Assembly (NCBI GenBank): GCA_037442205.1
Contig: JBBIQS010000026.1
Span: 23,357-87,356 of the forward strand
Length of the DNA stretch: 64,000 nt
Source of the DNA: JBBIQS01 sp037442205
Lineage (GTDB): Bacteria > Myxococcota > Myxococcia > Myxococcales > UBA5297
Reading direction: 5' to 3'
Positions 25,568 through 34,182 of this stretch are shown here, piece by piece (the stretch's first letter is position 1; each line of letters begins with the position of its first letter). Under the pieces are notes generated by a model. It did no database searches. It was given only the letters and a program-made list of their open reading frames with translations, and was not told where the DNA came from. Position numbers and translations under genes: made by a program.

Positions 25568-26499
25568 TGTCGCCAATCGATGTTCACTTCGTCGACTGAC
25601 GGCGGCGGTCCGGCGGCGGGCATTGCCTCGCAGAGGATTTCTTTCTCCCGGATCCGGCCCAGGGCGTCGGAGCTGATCACCTTGATCCTGCCGGCAGGGT
25701 GGCCTCTGAGCGAGGCGCTGAAGCGGCCGTCGGGTCCGACCTCCACCGCCTCGCCGGCGACGCGGACCACGGCCCCGGGATCGGCCTTGCCTTCCACCGC
25801 GCAGCTGCCGGGAGGGCGGCGCGCGGCAAGCGCCACCTTGAGCAGCAGCTCCGCCGGCAGCGGAGCGGGCGCGGCCGGGGCGGCGCCGGCCACCGCCTTG
25901 CTCATCTGGTTCTCCGCCACCGCGACGGCGATCCCGGCGGCGCGCAGGTTGACCGTGCCGGTCTCGGTGGCCACCGCGAACTCCTTCTCGCCGGCCAGGA
26001 CGCTGAACCGGCCGCCGCTGGACTCGGCGACCTCCCCGCGGCCGCCCTCGATGCGCAGCAGCCGGGTCGCGCTCGGCTGATAGGCCGCCGCGATGCGGCC
26101 TTTCTTGAGGTTGAAGCGATGGACCTCGCCGGTCAGGGCGGCCACGTCGAGCTGGGTCTCCTCGGCCACGGAGAGGCGAGAGGAGGAATCGATCTCCAGG
26201 TCGGTCCTCGATTTGGGGCCGGTGCGGATGGCGTCCAGGGTGCGGACGGTGTCGCCCACTCTCAGGCTCGACCAGCCACCCTCGCGCAACCGCTCGACCT
26301 TGCCGTCGACCGCGGCGACCACCGCCTCGAGCGGCGCGGGAGGCTTGGGCCGGGAGGCGGCGACCTCGGCCGAGGCGTCTGGCCCCACCGGCGCCGGAAC
26401 CGGAGCCGGCTCGCGGATGCACCCGGCCAGCGACGCCGAGAGGATGGCTCCCGCCGCCCAGCTCCAACGCCTCCAGTTGACGCTCGCCATTGCGCTCAT
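25564..26499 (-). CDS. FecR-domain lipoprotein
   Basis: About 311 residues; ATGs at 26508, 26499 and 26490 are all possible and none has a strong ribosome-binding site. The signal peptide ends in LAGC. After a Pro-rich linker, residues about 58-160 form a FecR-type domain (G-x-V-x..R.G.W..L..G..V.....I.T....R..L, with WSSLRVGDTVRTLDAI). A glucodextranase-type small beta domain follows near the end (GSCAVEGKADPGAVVRVAGEAV). It heads the FecR, Ig-like and TIG operon. FecR domains in this setting usually belong to envelope assembly or sensing proteins rather than iron signalling; no sigma factor is adjacent. Confidence 0.85.
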   Translation of the reverse strand: MSAMASVNWRRWSWAAGAILSASLAGCIREPAPVPAPVGPDASAEVAASRPKPPAPLEAVVAAVDGKVERLREGGWSSLRVGDTVRTLDAIRTGPKSRTDLEIDSSSRLSVAEETQLDVAALTGEVHRFNLKKGRIAAAYQPSATRLLRIEGGRGEVAESSGGRFSVLAGEKEFAVATETGTVNLRAAGIAVAVAENQMSKAVAGAAPAAPAPLPAELLLKVALAARRPPGSCAVEGKADPGAVVRVAGEAVEVGPDGRFSASLRGHPAGRIKVISSDALGRIREKEILCEAMPAAGPPPSVDEVNIDWRQ

Positions 26500-26601
26500 C
26501 ACAGCCAAGCTCGCTCAATCAGGCAGGATTCCGCGCCCTGACCGCCAGCAAATCCCCTGGCCTGAACCGCCGTCAAGTTTGCGTCCGGGGGGAGCCGCGG
26601 C

Positions 26602-28686
26602 CTAGCGGAGGGCCGACAGCAGGTCCACGTGGTCGTCGGTCCACAGCGGCGTCAACGCGCTCGGTTCCGGCACCTCGCCCTCGGGGACGCGGGCGCGCGC
26701 CAGCAACATCCAGTCCGATGGGAGCTCGCCGGCGAGCTTGATGGTTTTCTTGGTCTTGGTCGCCTTGAAGCGGGAGACCTTGAGGCCGAGCTCACGGGCC
26801 AGGCGGGCGACGACGGGCGAGAGATCGAGCAGGCGGTTGCTGACGTGGATGGCCAAGACCGAGTCGGCATCCCGCAGGTGGCGCAGGTAGATCTCAAGAG
26901 CTTCCTTGGTCAGCAGGTGGGCCGGGATGGCGTCGCTGCTGAAGGCATCCAGCGCCAGCACGTCGAAGCCCTGAGGCTGGGCCAGCTCGCTCTCCAGCGC
27001 CACCCGGCCGTCCCCGAGGACGACCTCCACCTGCCCCTGGCAACCCGACAGGAAGGAGAAGTAGCCGCCTTCGCCCTTGGCCAGGTCCACCACCAGCGGG
27101 TCGATCTCGTAGAAGCGGTACTGGTCCCCGGGGAGCGCCCAGCCGCCCAGCGTGCCGGCGCCCAGCCCGACCACGCCCACCTTCATCGGCTGGCCGGCCT
27201 GGCGGCGCGGGTGCTCGAGGATGGCGTGGCCGACGCCGGAGGAGGCGCCGTAGTAGGTGGTGGGCTGGCTGCGCAGCTTCTCGGCCTGGAACTGCATCCC
27301 GTGGGTGGTCTGCCCGTGGATGAGCGCCACCGCCTCCTCTGGGCTTCCGGGATCGATCTGGACCACCCTCAGCACGCCGAAGAAGCCGCGCCGGACCAGC
27401 AGCGTGTGGTCGGGGCCGTCGGTGTAGGCCGACCAGAGCATGACCAGCAGCGCCCCCACCAGCGCCGGCACCGCCGTCCGCACCGAGCGGTAGCGCCGCA
27501 GCGCCGAGTCCTTCTCGCGGGCCATCGCCAGCCACAGCAGCGCCCAGCAGACGCTGACCGCGATCGGGACCTCGAGGTAGGTGGTCAGCAGCCGCGGCGC
27601 CGCCAGCGCCACCAGCGCCGCCCCCGCCGCCGAGCCCAGCGACAGGCGCAGGTAGAAGCCGGTCAGGCCCGAGGCCGGCGGCCGCAGCCGGGCCAGCTCG
27701 CCGTGGCAGAGCATCGCCCCGGCAAAGAGCAGCGCCGGCAGCGGGATGAGCTGCCAGGAGAGCCCCCGGTGGTTCCCCAGGAAATGGAGCACCGACACGG
27801 CCACGCCCGACCCCGCGAAGAGGACGGCAAACACGCCCCGGCGGTACCAGCGCTCGCTCTCGAAGGTGAGGATGAAGCTCGCCAGGTAGAGGGCCAGCGG
27901 CAAAACCCAGAGGAACGGGACGGCCGTCACCTCTTCGGTCATCTGGCTGGAGACCGCCAGCAGCAGCGCCGAGGAGGTCGCCGGCAATGCCAGCCACAGC
28001 GCGCGCCCGAAGGCGCCGGGATCGGCCGGGAACGCGCTCGATGGATTGGGAGCCGGGACCTGTAGCTGGAGCGGCTGCGACCGGGAGGCGCCCTGCCCGA
28101 GCACTGCCGCCGCGCCGGCGAAGAGGGCGAAAAGACTGAGCATTCCCCAACCCTGGGCCCGGACGCTCAGCAGCGGGTCGATGGCGAAGGGATAGGCGAT
28201 GAGGGCCAGGAACGAGCCGGCGTTGGAGAGCGCGTAGAGCCGGTAGGGAGGCTTGCCGGGGTTGGCGCGGGCGAACCAGGCCTGCAGCAGCGGGCCGTTG
28301 GCGCTCAGCCCGAAGTACGGCAGCCCGCAGGCGGCGGCCAGGGCGGCCAACACCTCGAAGGTCGGCTGCCCGCCACCTCGGGGCTGGAGCGACGGCGGCG
28401 GCCGCAGCGGCGCTCCGTAGGAGAGGCCGGCCCACAGCAGCGCCGCCAATCCGGCGCCCAGCACCGTGAGGTGCACCAGCGCCTGCGCCCGAGGCGAGAG
28501 CCGAGAGACGAGCAGGTGGGCGTAGAGGTAGCCCAGCAAGAGGAACGCCTGGAAGAACAGCATGCAGACGGTCCAGACCGCCGGCGCGCCGCCGAACCAG
28601 GGCAACAGCAGATGGCCGACCGCCGGCTGCAGGGCGAAGAGCAGGAAGGCGCTGAGGAAGACCGCGCTCGAATACAGCCAGGTCAC
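26602..28686 (-). CDS. Polytopic membrane protein fused to a spermidine synthase-like domain
   Basis: 694 residues. The GTG start at 28686 is chosen because AGGAG lies eight bases upstream and the protein then opens with a transmembrane helix (LYSSAVFLSAFLLFAL). About twelve hydrophobic helices fill residues 1-410. The C-terminal ~270 residues form a Rossmann-type aminopropyltransferase-like domain: GLGAGTL nucleotide loop, YEIDP, GDGRVAL and LDAFSSDAIP. This is the architecture of the fused MFS-like/spermidine synthase family, whose substrate is mostly undefined. It follows the tRNA-Leu gene by 35 bases on the same strand. Confidence 0.9.
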   Translation of the reverse strand: MTWLYSSAVFLSAFLLFALQPAVGHLLLPWFGGAPAVWTVCMLFFQAFLLLGYLYAHLLVSRLSPRAQALVHLTVLGAGLAALLWAGLSYGAPLRPPPSLQPRGGGQPTFEVLAALAAACGLPYFGLSANGPLLQAWFARANPGKPPYRLYALSNAGSFLALIAYPFAIDPLLSVRAQGWGMLSLFALFAGAAAVLGQGASRSQPLQLQVPAPNPSSAFPADPGAFGRALWLALPATSSALLLAVSSQMTEEVTAVPFLWVLPLALYLASFILTFESERWYRRGVFAVLFAGSGVAVSVLHFLGNHRGLSWQLIPLPALLFAGAMLCHGELARLRPPASGLTGFYLRLSLGSAAGAALVALAAPRLLTTYLEVPIAVSVCWALLWLAMAREKDSALRRYRSVRTAVPALVGALLVMLWSAYTDGPDHTLLVRRGFFGVLRVVQIDPGSPEEAVALIHGQTTHGMQFQAEKLRSQPTTYYGASSGVGHAILEHPRRQAGQPMKVGVVGLGAGTLGGWALPGDQYRFYEIDPLVVDLAKGEGGYFSFLSGCQGQVEVVLGDGRVALESELAQPQGFDVLALDAFSSDAIPAHLLTKEALEIYLRHLRDADSVLAIHVSNRLLDLSPVVARLARELGLKVSRFKATKTKKTIKLAGELPSDWMLLARARVPEGEVPEPSALTPLWTDDHVDLLSALR

Positions 28687-28721
28687 CGTCTCGGCTCCTA
28701 TGCGGACGTGGGGAAGAGGAG

Positions 28722-28802
28722 TGGGCGGGGAGGGAATCGAACCCTCACACCTTGCGGCACGGGCTTCTAAGACCCGCGTGTCTACCGTTCCACCACCCGC
28801 CC
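28722..28802 (-). tRNA. tRNA-Leu (anticodon UAG, reads CUA)
   Basis: On the minus strand the acceptor halves GGGCGGG and CCCGCCC pair fully. The D arm contains TGGTGGAACGGTAGACAC. The anticodon stem CGGGT/GCCCG encloses the loop CTTAGAA with anticodon TAG. The variable arm GCCGCAAGGTGT is of the long class II type and the T arm is GAGGG-TTCGATT-CCCTC. The discriminator is A; CCA is not encoded. A TATGAA box lies 11 bases upstream (28813-28818). Confidence 0.95.
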
Positions 28803-29007
28803 GGCGACGGCTTTCATACCATGCCGTCGCCCTGCCCGCCGCCCGCCTTTCGGCTGGGACCTTCGGCCCGGGAGCCGCTCCGGGCCCTGCGGCCAGCCGG
28901 GCAGGGGCGGCGCCCGCGTGCCCACCTTGACCTGCGCGGAGAATCGGGATACCCCAACCCGCTCTTTTCTCTCCGGCCGAGCAGCCGGACCCTTGCAGAG
29001 GAAGCCG

Positions 29008-30294
29008 ATGGCCAAGTTCAGCGTGGAAGAAGTCTCCCCGATCGAGAAGCGGATCAACGTCGAGGTCGATCCCCAGGTGGTCTTGGGCGAGGTCGATCGG
29101 GCGTACCAGTCGCTCTCGCACCGGGTGCGCATCCCCGGCTTCCGCCCCGGCAAGGTTCCCCGGCGCATCCTCGAGGCCCGCTACAAGGACCAGGTCGAGA
29201 GCGACGTGATCCAGCACCTGGTCGAGCACAGCTACCTGGAGGCGATCCGCGCCAATCCGACCGTGCTGCCGGTGGCCCCGCCGCGCGTCAGCCAGCAGGG
29301 ACTCAAGCTGGGCGAGGCCTTCCGCTACCAGGCCCAGGTCGAGGTCAAGCCGAAGGTCGAGCCGAAGGAGTACCAGGGCCTGGAGCTCAAGGAAGGCAAG
29401 CGCGAGGTGGCCGACGCCCAGGTCGACGAGGAGCTGGAGCGGCTGCGCCAGGCGATGAGCGAGCTGATCCCGGTCGAGGGGCGCACCGCCGCCCAGACCG
29501 GCGACTTCGCCGCCATCGACTACCAGGGCACCGTCGACGGCAAGGGCTTCCCCGGCGGCAAGGGCGAGGACGCCAACTTCGAGGTCACCGAGGGCGACTT
29601 CTCCTCCGGCCACGCCCCGCAGGTGGCGGGGATGAACGTCGGCGACAGCAAGGAGTTCGACTACCCCTTCGCCAAGGACCACCGGCTGGCCGAGCTGGCC
29701 GGCAAGACCGCCCACTTCAAGGTCAAGCTCAAGTCCATCAAGTCGAAGAAGGTCCCGGCCCTCGACGACCAACTGGCCAAGGACGCCGGCGCCGGGGAGA
29801 CCCTCGCCGAGCTGAAGACCAAGATCCGCTCCGAGCTCGAGGAGCGCAGCAAGGACAGCGCCGACCGCGAGGAGCGCGAGCAGCTGATGAAGCAGCTGAT
29901 CGCCAAGAACCCGTTCGAGGTCCCGCAGGCGATGGTCGAGTCGGCCGCCGACTCGATGCTGGAGAGCTGGCTGGAGGGGCTGCAGCACCAGGGCATCGAC
30001 CCGCGGCGGATGAAGCTCGACTTCCAGCGGATGCGCGAGGGGATCAAGGGACCTGCCACCACCGAGGTCAAGGGGGCGCTCTTGCTCGAGGCCATCGCCG
30101 AGGCGGAGAAGATCGAGGTCGGCGAGCCGGACATCGACCAGGAGCTGGGGCAGATGGCGCAGCGGGTGGGCGTGCCCAAGGAGCGGCTGCGCCCGCAGCT
30201 GCACGGCGAGGCCGAGCGCAACCTGCGCCAGCGGCTCAAGGTCCAGAAGACGCTTGCCTTCCTCAAGTCGAAGGCCAAGATTCAAGCGTCCTAA
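29008..30294 (+). CDS. tig: Trigger factor
   Basis: 428 residues, the usual length. The start at 29008 is chosen over an earlier codon because GAGGA precedes it and MAKFSVEEVS matches the family's N-terminus. The ribosome-binding domain has the GFRPGKVPR signature (about 44-52). The FKBP-type peptidyl-prolyl isomerase domain covers about 160-245 (DYQGTVDGKGF, FSSGHAPQVAGMNVGD), followed by the helical C-terminal arms. It is the ribosome-associated chaperone for nascent chains. It precedes clpP by about 135 bases, the conserved order in many bacteria. Confidence 0.97.
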   Translation: MAKFSVEEVSPIEKRINVEVDPQVVLGEVDRAYQSLSHRVRIPGFRPGKVPRRILEARYKDQVESDVIQHLVEHSYLEAIRANPTVLPVAPPRVSQQGLKLGEAFRYQAQVEVKPKVEPKEYQGLELKEGKREVADAQVDEELERLRQAMSELIPVEGRTAAQTGDFAAIDYQGTVDGKGFPGGKGEDANFEVTEGDFSSGHAPQVAGMNVGDSKEFDYPFAKDHRLAELAGKTAHFKVKLKSIKSKKVPALDDQLAKDAGAGETLAELKTKIRSELEERSKDSADREEREQLMKQLIAKNPFEVPQAMVESAADSMLESWLEGLQHQGIDPRRMKLDFQRMREGIKGPATTEVKGALLLEAIAEAEKIEVGEPDIDQELGQMAQRVGVPKERLRPQLHGEAERNLRQRLKVQKTLAFLKSKAKIQAS

Positions 30295-30428
30295 AGGAGG
30301 CGCGCGAGCGCCCGCGAGCCGGTTCGACAGACCCGCCGGCCGCCTGACGAACCCGGGGCTGCTTGTGCCCCGGGCGGAATAGCCAGGGTCGCCGAGCCGT
30401 TTCACGTCGACGCTTCCGGAGGCCGCCA

Positions 30429-31022
30429 ATGAGCTACATCCCGATGCCGTACGTGGTCGAGCAGACCCACCGCGGCGAGCGCAGCTACGACATCTACTCG
30501 CGGCTGCTCAAGGACCGCATCGTCTTCCTGGGCACCCCGATCGACGACGACGTCGCCAACGTGATCATCGCCCAGCTGCTGTTCCTGGAGAGCGAGGACC
30601 CGGACAAGGACATCAACCTCTACATCAACAGCCCGGGCGGCTCGGTGAGCGCCGGGATGGCGATCTACGACACCATGCAGTACGTCAAGCCGCCGGTGTC
30701 GACGATCTGCATGGGCCAGGCGGCCTCGATGGGCGCGCTGCTGCTGTGCGCCGGGGCCAAGGGCAAGCGCTTCGCCCTGCCGCACGCCCGGGTGATGATC
30801 CACCAGGTGCTGGGCGGCGCCCAGGGCCAGGCCAGCGACGTGGAGATTCACGCCCGCGAGATCCTGCGGCTGAAGGCCAAGATGAACGAGATCATGTCCC
30901 GCCACACCGGCCAGCCGATCGAGCGCGTCGAGAAGGACACCGACCGCGACTACTTCATGGGCGCCGGCGAGGCCAAGGAGTACGGCCTGATCGACGAGGT
31001 GGTGACCCAGAAGAAGAAGTAG
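30429..31022 (+). CDS. clpP: ATP-dependent Clp protease proteolytic subunit
   Basis: 197 residues, the normal length; GGAGG lies seven bases before the ATG. The catalytic triad is present: Ser in GQAASMGALLL (about 100), His in MIHQVLGG (about 125) and Asp in DTDRDYFM (about 173). It forms the tetradecameric protease core used by ClpX or ClpA. The usual downstream neighbour clpX (and often lon) is not here; a methyltransferase-like gene follows after a terminator hairpin. Confidence 0.97.
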   Translation: MSYIPMPYVVEQTHRGERSYDIYSRLLKDRIVFLGTPIDDDVANVIIAQLLFLESEDPDKDINLYINSPGGSVSAGMAIYDTMQYVKPPVSTICMGQAASMGALLLCAGAKGKRFALPHARVMIHQVLGGAQGQASDVEIHAREILRLKAKMNEIMSRHTGQPIERVEKDTDRDYFMGAGEAKEYGLIDEVVTQKKK

Positions 31023-31093
31023 CCGCGCCTGGAACAGCCGAAATCTCGAGGGAGCGCGGGCCTGTAGACGGGGTCCGCGCTTCGTCGTTGCGG

Positions 31094-31128
31094 GCCCTGG
31101 GAGGCCCTGGTCTGGGCCCTCCCAGGGC
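31094..31128 (+). terminator. Stem-loop after clpP
   Basis: GCCCTGGGAGGCCC pairs with GGGCCCTCCCAGGGC apart from one bulged base, with a six-base loop, 72 bases after the clpP stop. It has no T-run. Confidence 0.5.
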
Positions 31129-31224
31129 GGGCAGGCCGGCGGCAAGCGAGGCCGAGTCCCGATTCGACAATTCGCGCCTCGCGCCGCGGGCGAAGGTGCT
31201 AAGTAAGCCGGGCCGGAGGCTGCC

Positions 31225-31899
31225 GTGAAAGCACTGAAACCGTATCTGGCCGGGCTCATCAGCACGCTGGTCTTCATGGCCATTCTGCTGGGGTGTGCCG
31301 GGCGCCTGGACTACTGGCCGGCCTGGATCTACGCGGCCCTGAGCCTGGCCTCGAACGTGCTGACGAGATGGGTGCTGCGTGGCTCGCCCGAGCTGGCGGC
31401 GGAGCGCGCCAGGCCCGGTCCCGGAGCAAAGGCCTGGGACAAGAAGCTCTTGGGGCTGGGCCTGTTGCTCACTTTGGCGATCCTGGTCGTCGCCGGGCTC
31501 GACGCTGGGCGCTACCAATGGAGCCCGCGCCTGGATTCGAGTGCGATGGTCGCCGGCCTGGTCCTGAGCCTCGCCGGGATGGGACTCGTCCTGTCCGCGA
31601 TCAAGGAAAACCGGTTCTTCAGCGCGGTGGTGCGCATCCAGAGCGATCGAGGACACACCGTCTGCAACTCCGGGCCCTACCGCGTCGTTCGGCACCCGGG
31701 AAATGCGGGCATGATCATCGGCACCCTCGCCCAGCCGCTGCTCTTCATGTCCGCCTGGAGCGCCATCCCCGCTCTGCTCTCGGTGGTGATGCTGATCGTC
31801 AGGACCCGACTCGAGGACGCCATGCTCGAGCAGGAGCTGGACGGCTACCGCGCCTACCAGAGCGAGACCCGCTACCGGCTGGTGCCCGGGCTCTGGTAG
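31225..31899 (+). CDS. Isoprenylcysteine carboxyl methyltransferase-like membrane protein
   Basis: 224 residues from a GTG with GGAGG six bases upstream. There are five to six transmembrane helices. The family's SAM-binding signature is seen as GPYRVVRHPGNAGM (about 151-164), followed by the acidic helix RTRLEDAMLEQEL and Y-R-A-Y. The usual Tyr in HPxYxG is replaced by Asn, which is tolerated in distant members. It probably methylates a lipid or protein thiol/carboxyl at the membrane; the substrate cannot be told from sequence. Confidence 0.8.
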   Translation: MKALKPYLAGLISTLVFMAILLGCAGRLDYWPAWIYAALSLASNVLTRWVLRGSPELAAERARPGPGAKAWDKKLLGLGLLLTLAILVVAGLDAGRYQWSPRLDSSAMVAGLVLSLAGMGLVLSAIKENRFFSAVVRIQSDRGHTVCNSGPYRVVRHPGNAGMIIGTLAQPLLFMSAWSAIPALLSVVMLIVRTRLEDAMLEQELDGYRAYQSETRYRLVPGLW

Positions 31900-31990
31900 C
31901 GGCTTGCCGCTCCACGCACTCGGCGAGCGGGCGCATTTCCTCACTCCAGTGCGTCGCCTTCGGTATGCTCGCGGTATCGCGGAGGGCGGA

Positions 31991-32293
31991 ATGGCACGGA
32001 CGATCGCGGCGGCACTCGCGTTGCTCTGGCTCGGCTGCAGCGCCGAGGGCACTCACCAACTCGCCCCGGCGGACGGTGGAGGGTTCTGCTGCCCCATCGA
32101 GACCCCGACCTGCAACTGCTTCGGCTACGGCGGCTGGATCGCCACCGATTCCAGCAACTGCCCGAAGATCTGCGACCTGGGGCCCCAGGGCGCCAAGGAG
32201 TTGGTCGACGGGCACGGCTGCAAGTACCTGACGAGCCCGAGCTCCTGCCTCGCTCTTCCGAGCGATGGCGGCTCGCCGGACTCGGGAATCTAG
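31991..32293 (+). CDS. Small Cys-rich lipoprotein
   Basis: 100 residues; GGAGGGCGG directly precedes the ATG. The signal peptide ends in WLGC (lipidated Cys15). The mature part has eight Cys including the string FCCPIETPTCNCFGYGGW and CPKICDLG, so it is probably a disulphide-stabilised knot. It ends in an Asp/Gly/Ser-rich tail. The function is unknown; similar small Cys-rich lipoproteins are frequent in this group. Confidence 0.75.
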   Translation: MARTIAAALALLWLGCSAEGTHQLAPADGGGFCCPIETPTCNCFGYGGWIATDSSNCPKICDLGPQGAKELVDGHGCKYLTSPSSCLALPSDGGSPDSGI

Positions 32294-32442
32294 CGCTGAA
32301 ACGGCGCTGTCTCTCCTAGCGCCCTCGAATTCAGCCTCTTCCGTTGCGCGGGTGGCTCCGAGGCGAGTGGCTCCCCGGCGATGGCGGTGCGTCCAACGTC
32401 CCTGAGGCGCCCGGGCCGCTGCGAGGCGTGAGGGGCTCTCGG

Positions 32443-33252
32443 TCAGCCTCGCCCTTTGCGCGAGATGCGAAGCCTCAGCGATGGAGCGTGGTGCGGTTCC
32501 ACGATCTCCAGCAGCCCGATCCGCAGATCTGCCCACTCGAACGAGCTGCGAGCTGCATAGGGCGGATCCAACTCCTCGAGATGGAAGGTCTGCGAAGACC
32601 CCTCGGCGTCGACGAGTGTGAGACGCGCCGTGGCGCCGCTTCCCGCCGGATAGCCTTCCGGATTCTCTGGGGATTCAGCGATCTCCTCGATCTCAAGACT
32701 CTCGAACGTCAGTCTCGTGCCGCCGTCGAGAGACGCCGACGCGTCCAGCCTGAGCTCGAGCTCGCTCTCCTGCGCGCCGAAGCCCCGCGCTGCGGGCGCA
32801 GGATCCTCGATTGGCTTGGCGTCGAGGCGCGAGAACAGCCTCCCGAGCCCGGCGCGCAGCGCCGCGAGCTCAGGCGCTGCGACCGGCCCGCGCAGCCCCA
32901 CCGTCACCGCCGCCGTCAGCGTCAGGCGCGCCAGCGAGAACGAGAACCGGCAGGCGTACTCCGTTCCCGCCCCCAGCTCGAGCCCCCGGCCGTAGTCGGT
33001 GAGCTCGAGCCGGTCGACCTCCCTCCATCGCAGCAGCTGTCCGTCAGGCGCGGACCACGTCTGCAGCGACGACTGGACCTGCGTCGCCGCGCTCCTCAGA
33101 AGCGACGCGTGGGCCGAGCGGAATCGCGCGTTCGCCTCGTTGACGCGCCGCTGATGCTCTCCCGGGCTCGTGGTCGAGCGCGAGACGTGGACCGGCGAGC
33201 CCAGGAAGAGCTGGAACCATTCGTGCGTCTCGAGCGCGCTCCCGCCCAACAT
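32443..33252 (-). CDS. Protein of unknown function
   Basis: 269 residues. The ATG at 33252 is preferred over a longer form because AGGAGG lies seven bases upstream. It has no signal peptide or membrane segment. The middle carries strands such as WREVDRLELTDYGRGLELG and FSFSLARLTLTAAVTVGL; the C-terminal part has LDGGTRLTFESLEIEEI and LDPPYAARSSFEWADL. The family is not recognised. Confidence 0.65.
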   Translation of the reverse strand: MLGGSALETHEWFQLFLGSPVHVSRSTTSPGEHQRRVNEANARFRSAHASLLRSAATQVQSSLQTWSAPDGQLLRWREVDRLELTDYGRGLELGAGTEYACRFSFSLARLTLTAAVTVGLRGPVAAPELAALRAGLGRLFSRLDAKPIEDPAPAARGFGAQESELELRLDASASLDGGTRLTFESLEIEEIAESPENPEGYPAGSGATARLTLVDAEGSSQTFHLEELDPPYAARSSFEWADLRIGLLEIVEPHHAPSLRLRISRKGRG

Positions 33253-33462
33253 GGCCTGCCTCCTCGGGAATTCGCCCGCCGCCGGGATGATCGGCGGAGG
33301 GCTCGCTGGCTGCCTGCGCGACAGGACTGGTTCACCAGCGCGGGCGGCGAGGCAAGGCGACGCCGGGTGCCGTGGGCGGCCCTCTTCCTTCGCCGCTGAC
33401 CGGGGTGCTCGATCCGGCCGAGAGGTCGGGCAGGCCTCCACCCGCCCGGCGCGGGCCGCGAT

Positions 33463-34110
33463 CTAGGGCGTCCTGGTCGCCAGGTCGAGCCCGACCAGGG
33501 CCGCCCCGAGGCGCAGGGCCCGCTGATCCTGCACCTGGGCCAGATCGAGCCGGGCGCCGCGGACGATGCGCATCTCGGCCGGCTGCAGCCGCAGCTCCTG
33601 CAATTCGCCCTCGGCGGAGCGGAACTGGAGGATTCCCCGGCCGCCGCCGAGATATTCCCGGACGTCCTCCAGGCTCAGCGCCCGGAACTGCTCGAGCAGC
33701 AGCGCTCCGGCGTGCACGCGGATGCCGCGCCGGGCGACGTTCGCGGCCGGTTCGGGAGTGACCGCCCCCTGAGCGACCAGCGCCGCGCGGAACTGCAGCG
33801 ATGCCATCCGCTCCAGCGCGCCCACCACATCCCCGGGCGGGAGCAGCTGGTCCTCCACCAGCAGGTACTCGGGCGGGACTTTGCGCTTGGCCGCCTCGGC
33901 GCGCAGCGGCCCCACCAGATCGGAGTCGAGTCGCTTCTCGGCGGCGAGCACGGCGAGCAGCCCCTCCGCCGGGTGATTGGAGTCGGCGGAGACGATGTAC
34001 CCGCTCTCCAGCGACAGGGTGCGGACGAACTCCGCTCCGCGGGAGACGATCCGCGCCGCGGGCGCGGCCGAGGCTCTGGCGATGGCCGAGACGAACTGGT
34101 TGTTGATCAT
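33463..34110 (-). CDS. DUF4388/PATAN-like regulatory domain protein
   Basis: 215 residues; the ATG at 34110 gives the natural N-terminus MINNQFVSAIARA. The sequence E-x-G-Y-I-V-S-A-D-S-N-H-P-A-E-G-L-L-A-V-L, followed by a helical stretch with V-E-D-Q-L-L-P-P-G-D-V, resembles the DUF4388-type modules of myxobacterial regulators. No kinase, receiver or GTPase domain is attached. It is divergent from the TetR gene at 34183, and the operator-like palindrome between them could control both. Confidence 0.5.
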   Translation of the reverse strand: MINNQFVSAIARASAAPAARIVSRGAEFVRTLSLESGYIVSADSNHPAEGLLAVLAAEKRLDSDLVGPLRAEAAKRKVPPEYLLVEDQLLPPGDVVGALERMASLQFRAALVAQGAVTPEPAANVARRGIRVHAGALLLEQFRALSLEDVREYLGGGRGILQFRSAEGELQELRLQPAEMRIVRGARLDLAQVQDQRALRLGAALVGLDLATRTP

Positions 34111-34140
34111 GCGAGATGCTCGGGCACGAGATGTCGAAAC

Positions 34141-34155
34141 TGGCACTAAGTGTCA
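34141..34155. promoter_or_regulatory. Operator-like palindrome for the adjacent TetR regulator
   Basis: TGGCACT-A-AGTGTCA is a 15-base inverted repeat with one mismatch, centred in the 72-base gap between the divergent genes at 34110 and 34183. Size and position are typical of a TetR-family site. Confidence 0.5.
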
Positions 34156-34182
34156 TCCTAGCACGCATGCTATGGTGCGGCG

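Noticed and set aside
28752..30347. Plus-strand frame over trigger factor
   Set aside because: Arg/Gly/Pro-rich shadow of tig, which has full family signatures.
26602..30429. 1275-codon minus frame covering tig and the spermidine synthase-like gene
   Set aside because: Only the part below 28686 is coding. The frame runs through the tRNA gene and antisense to trigger factor.
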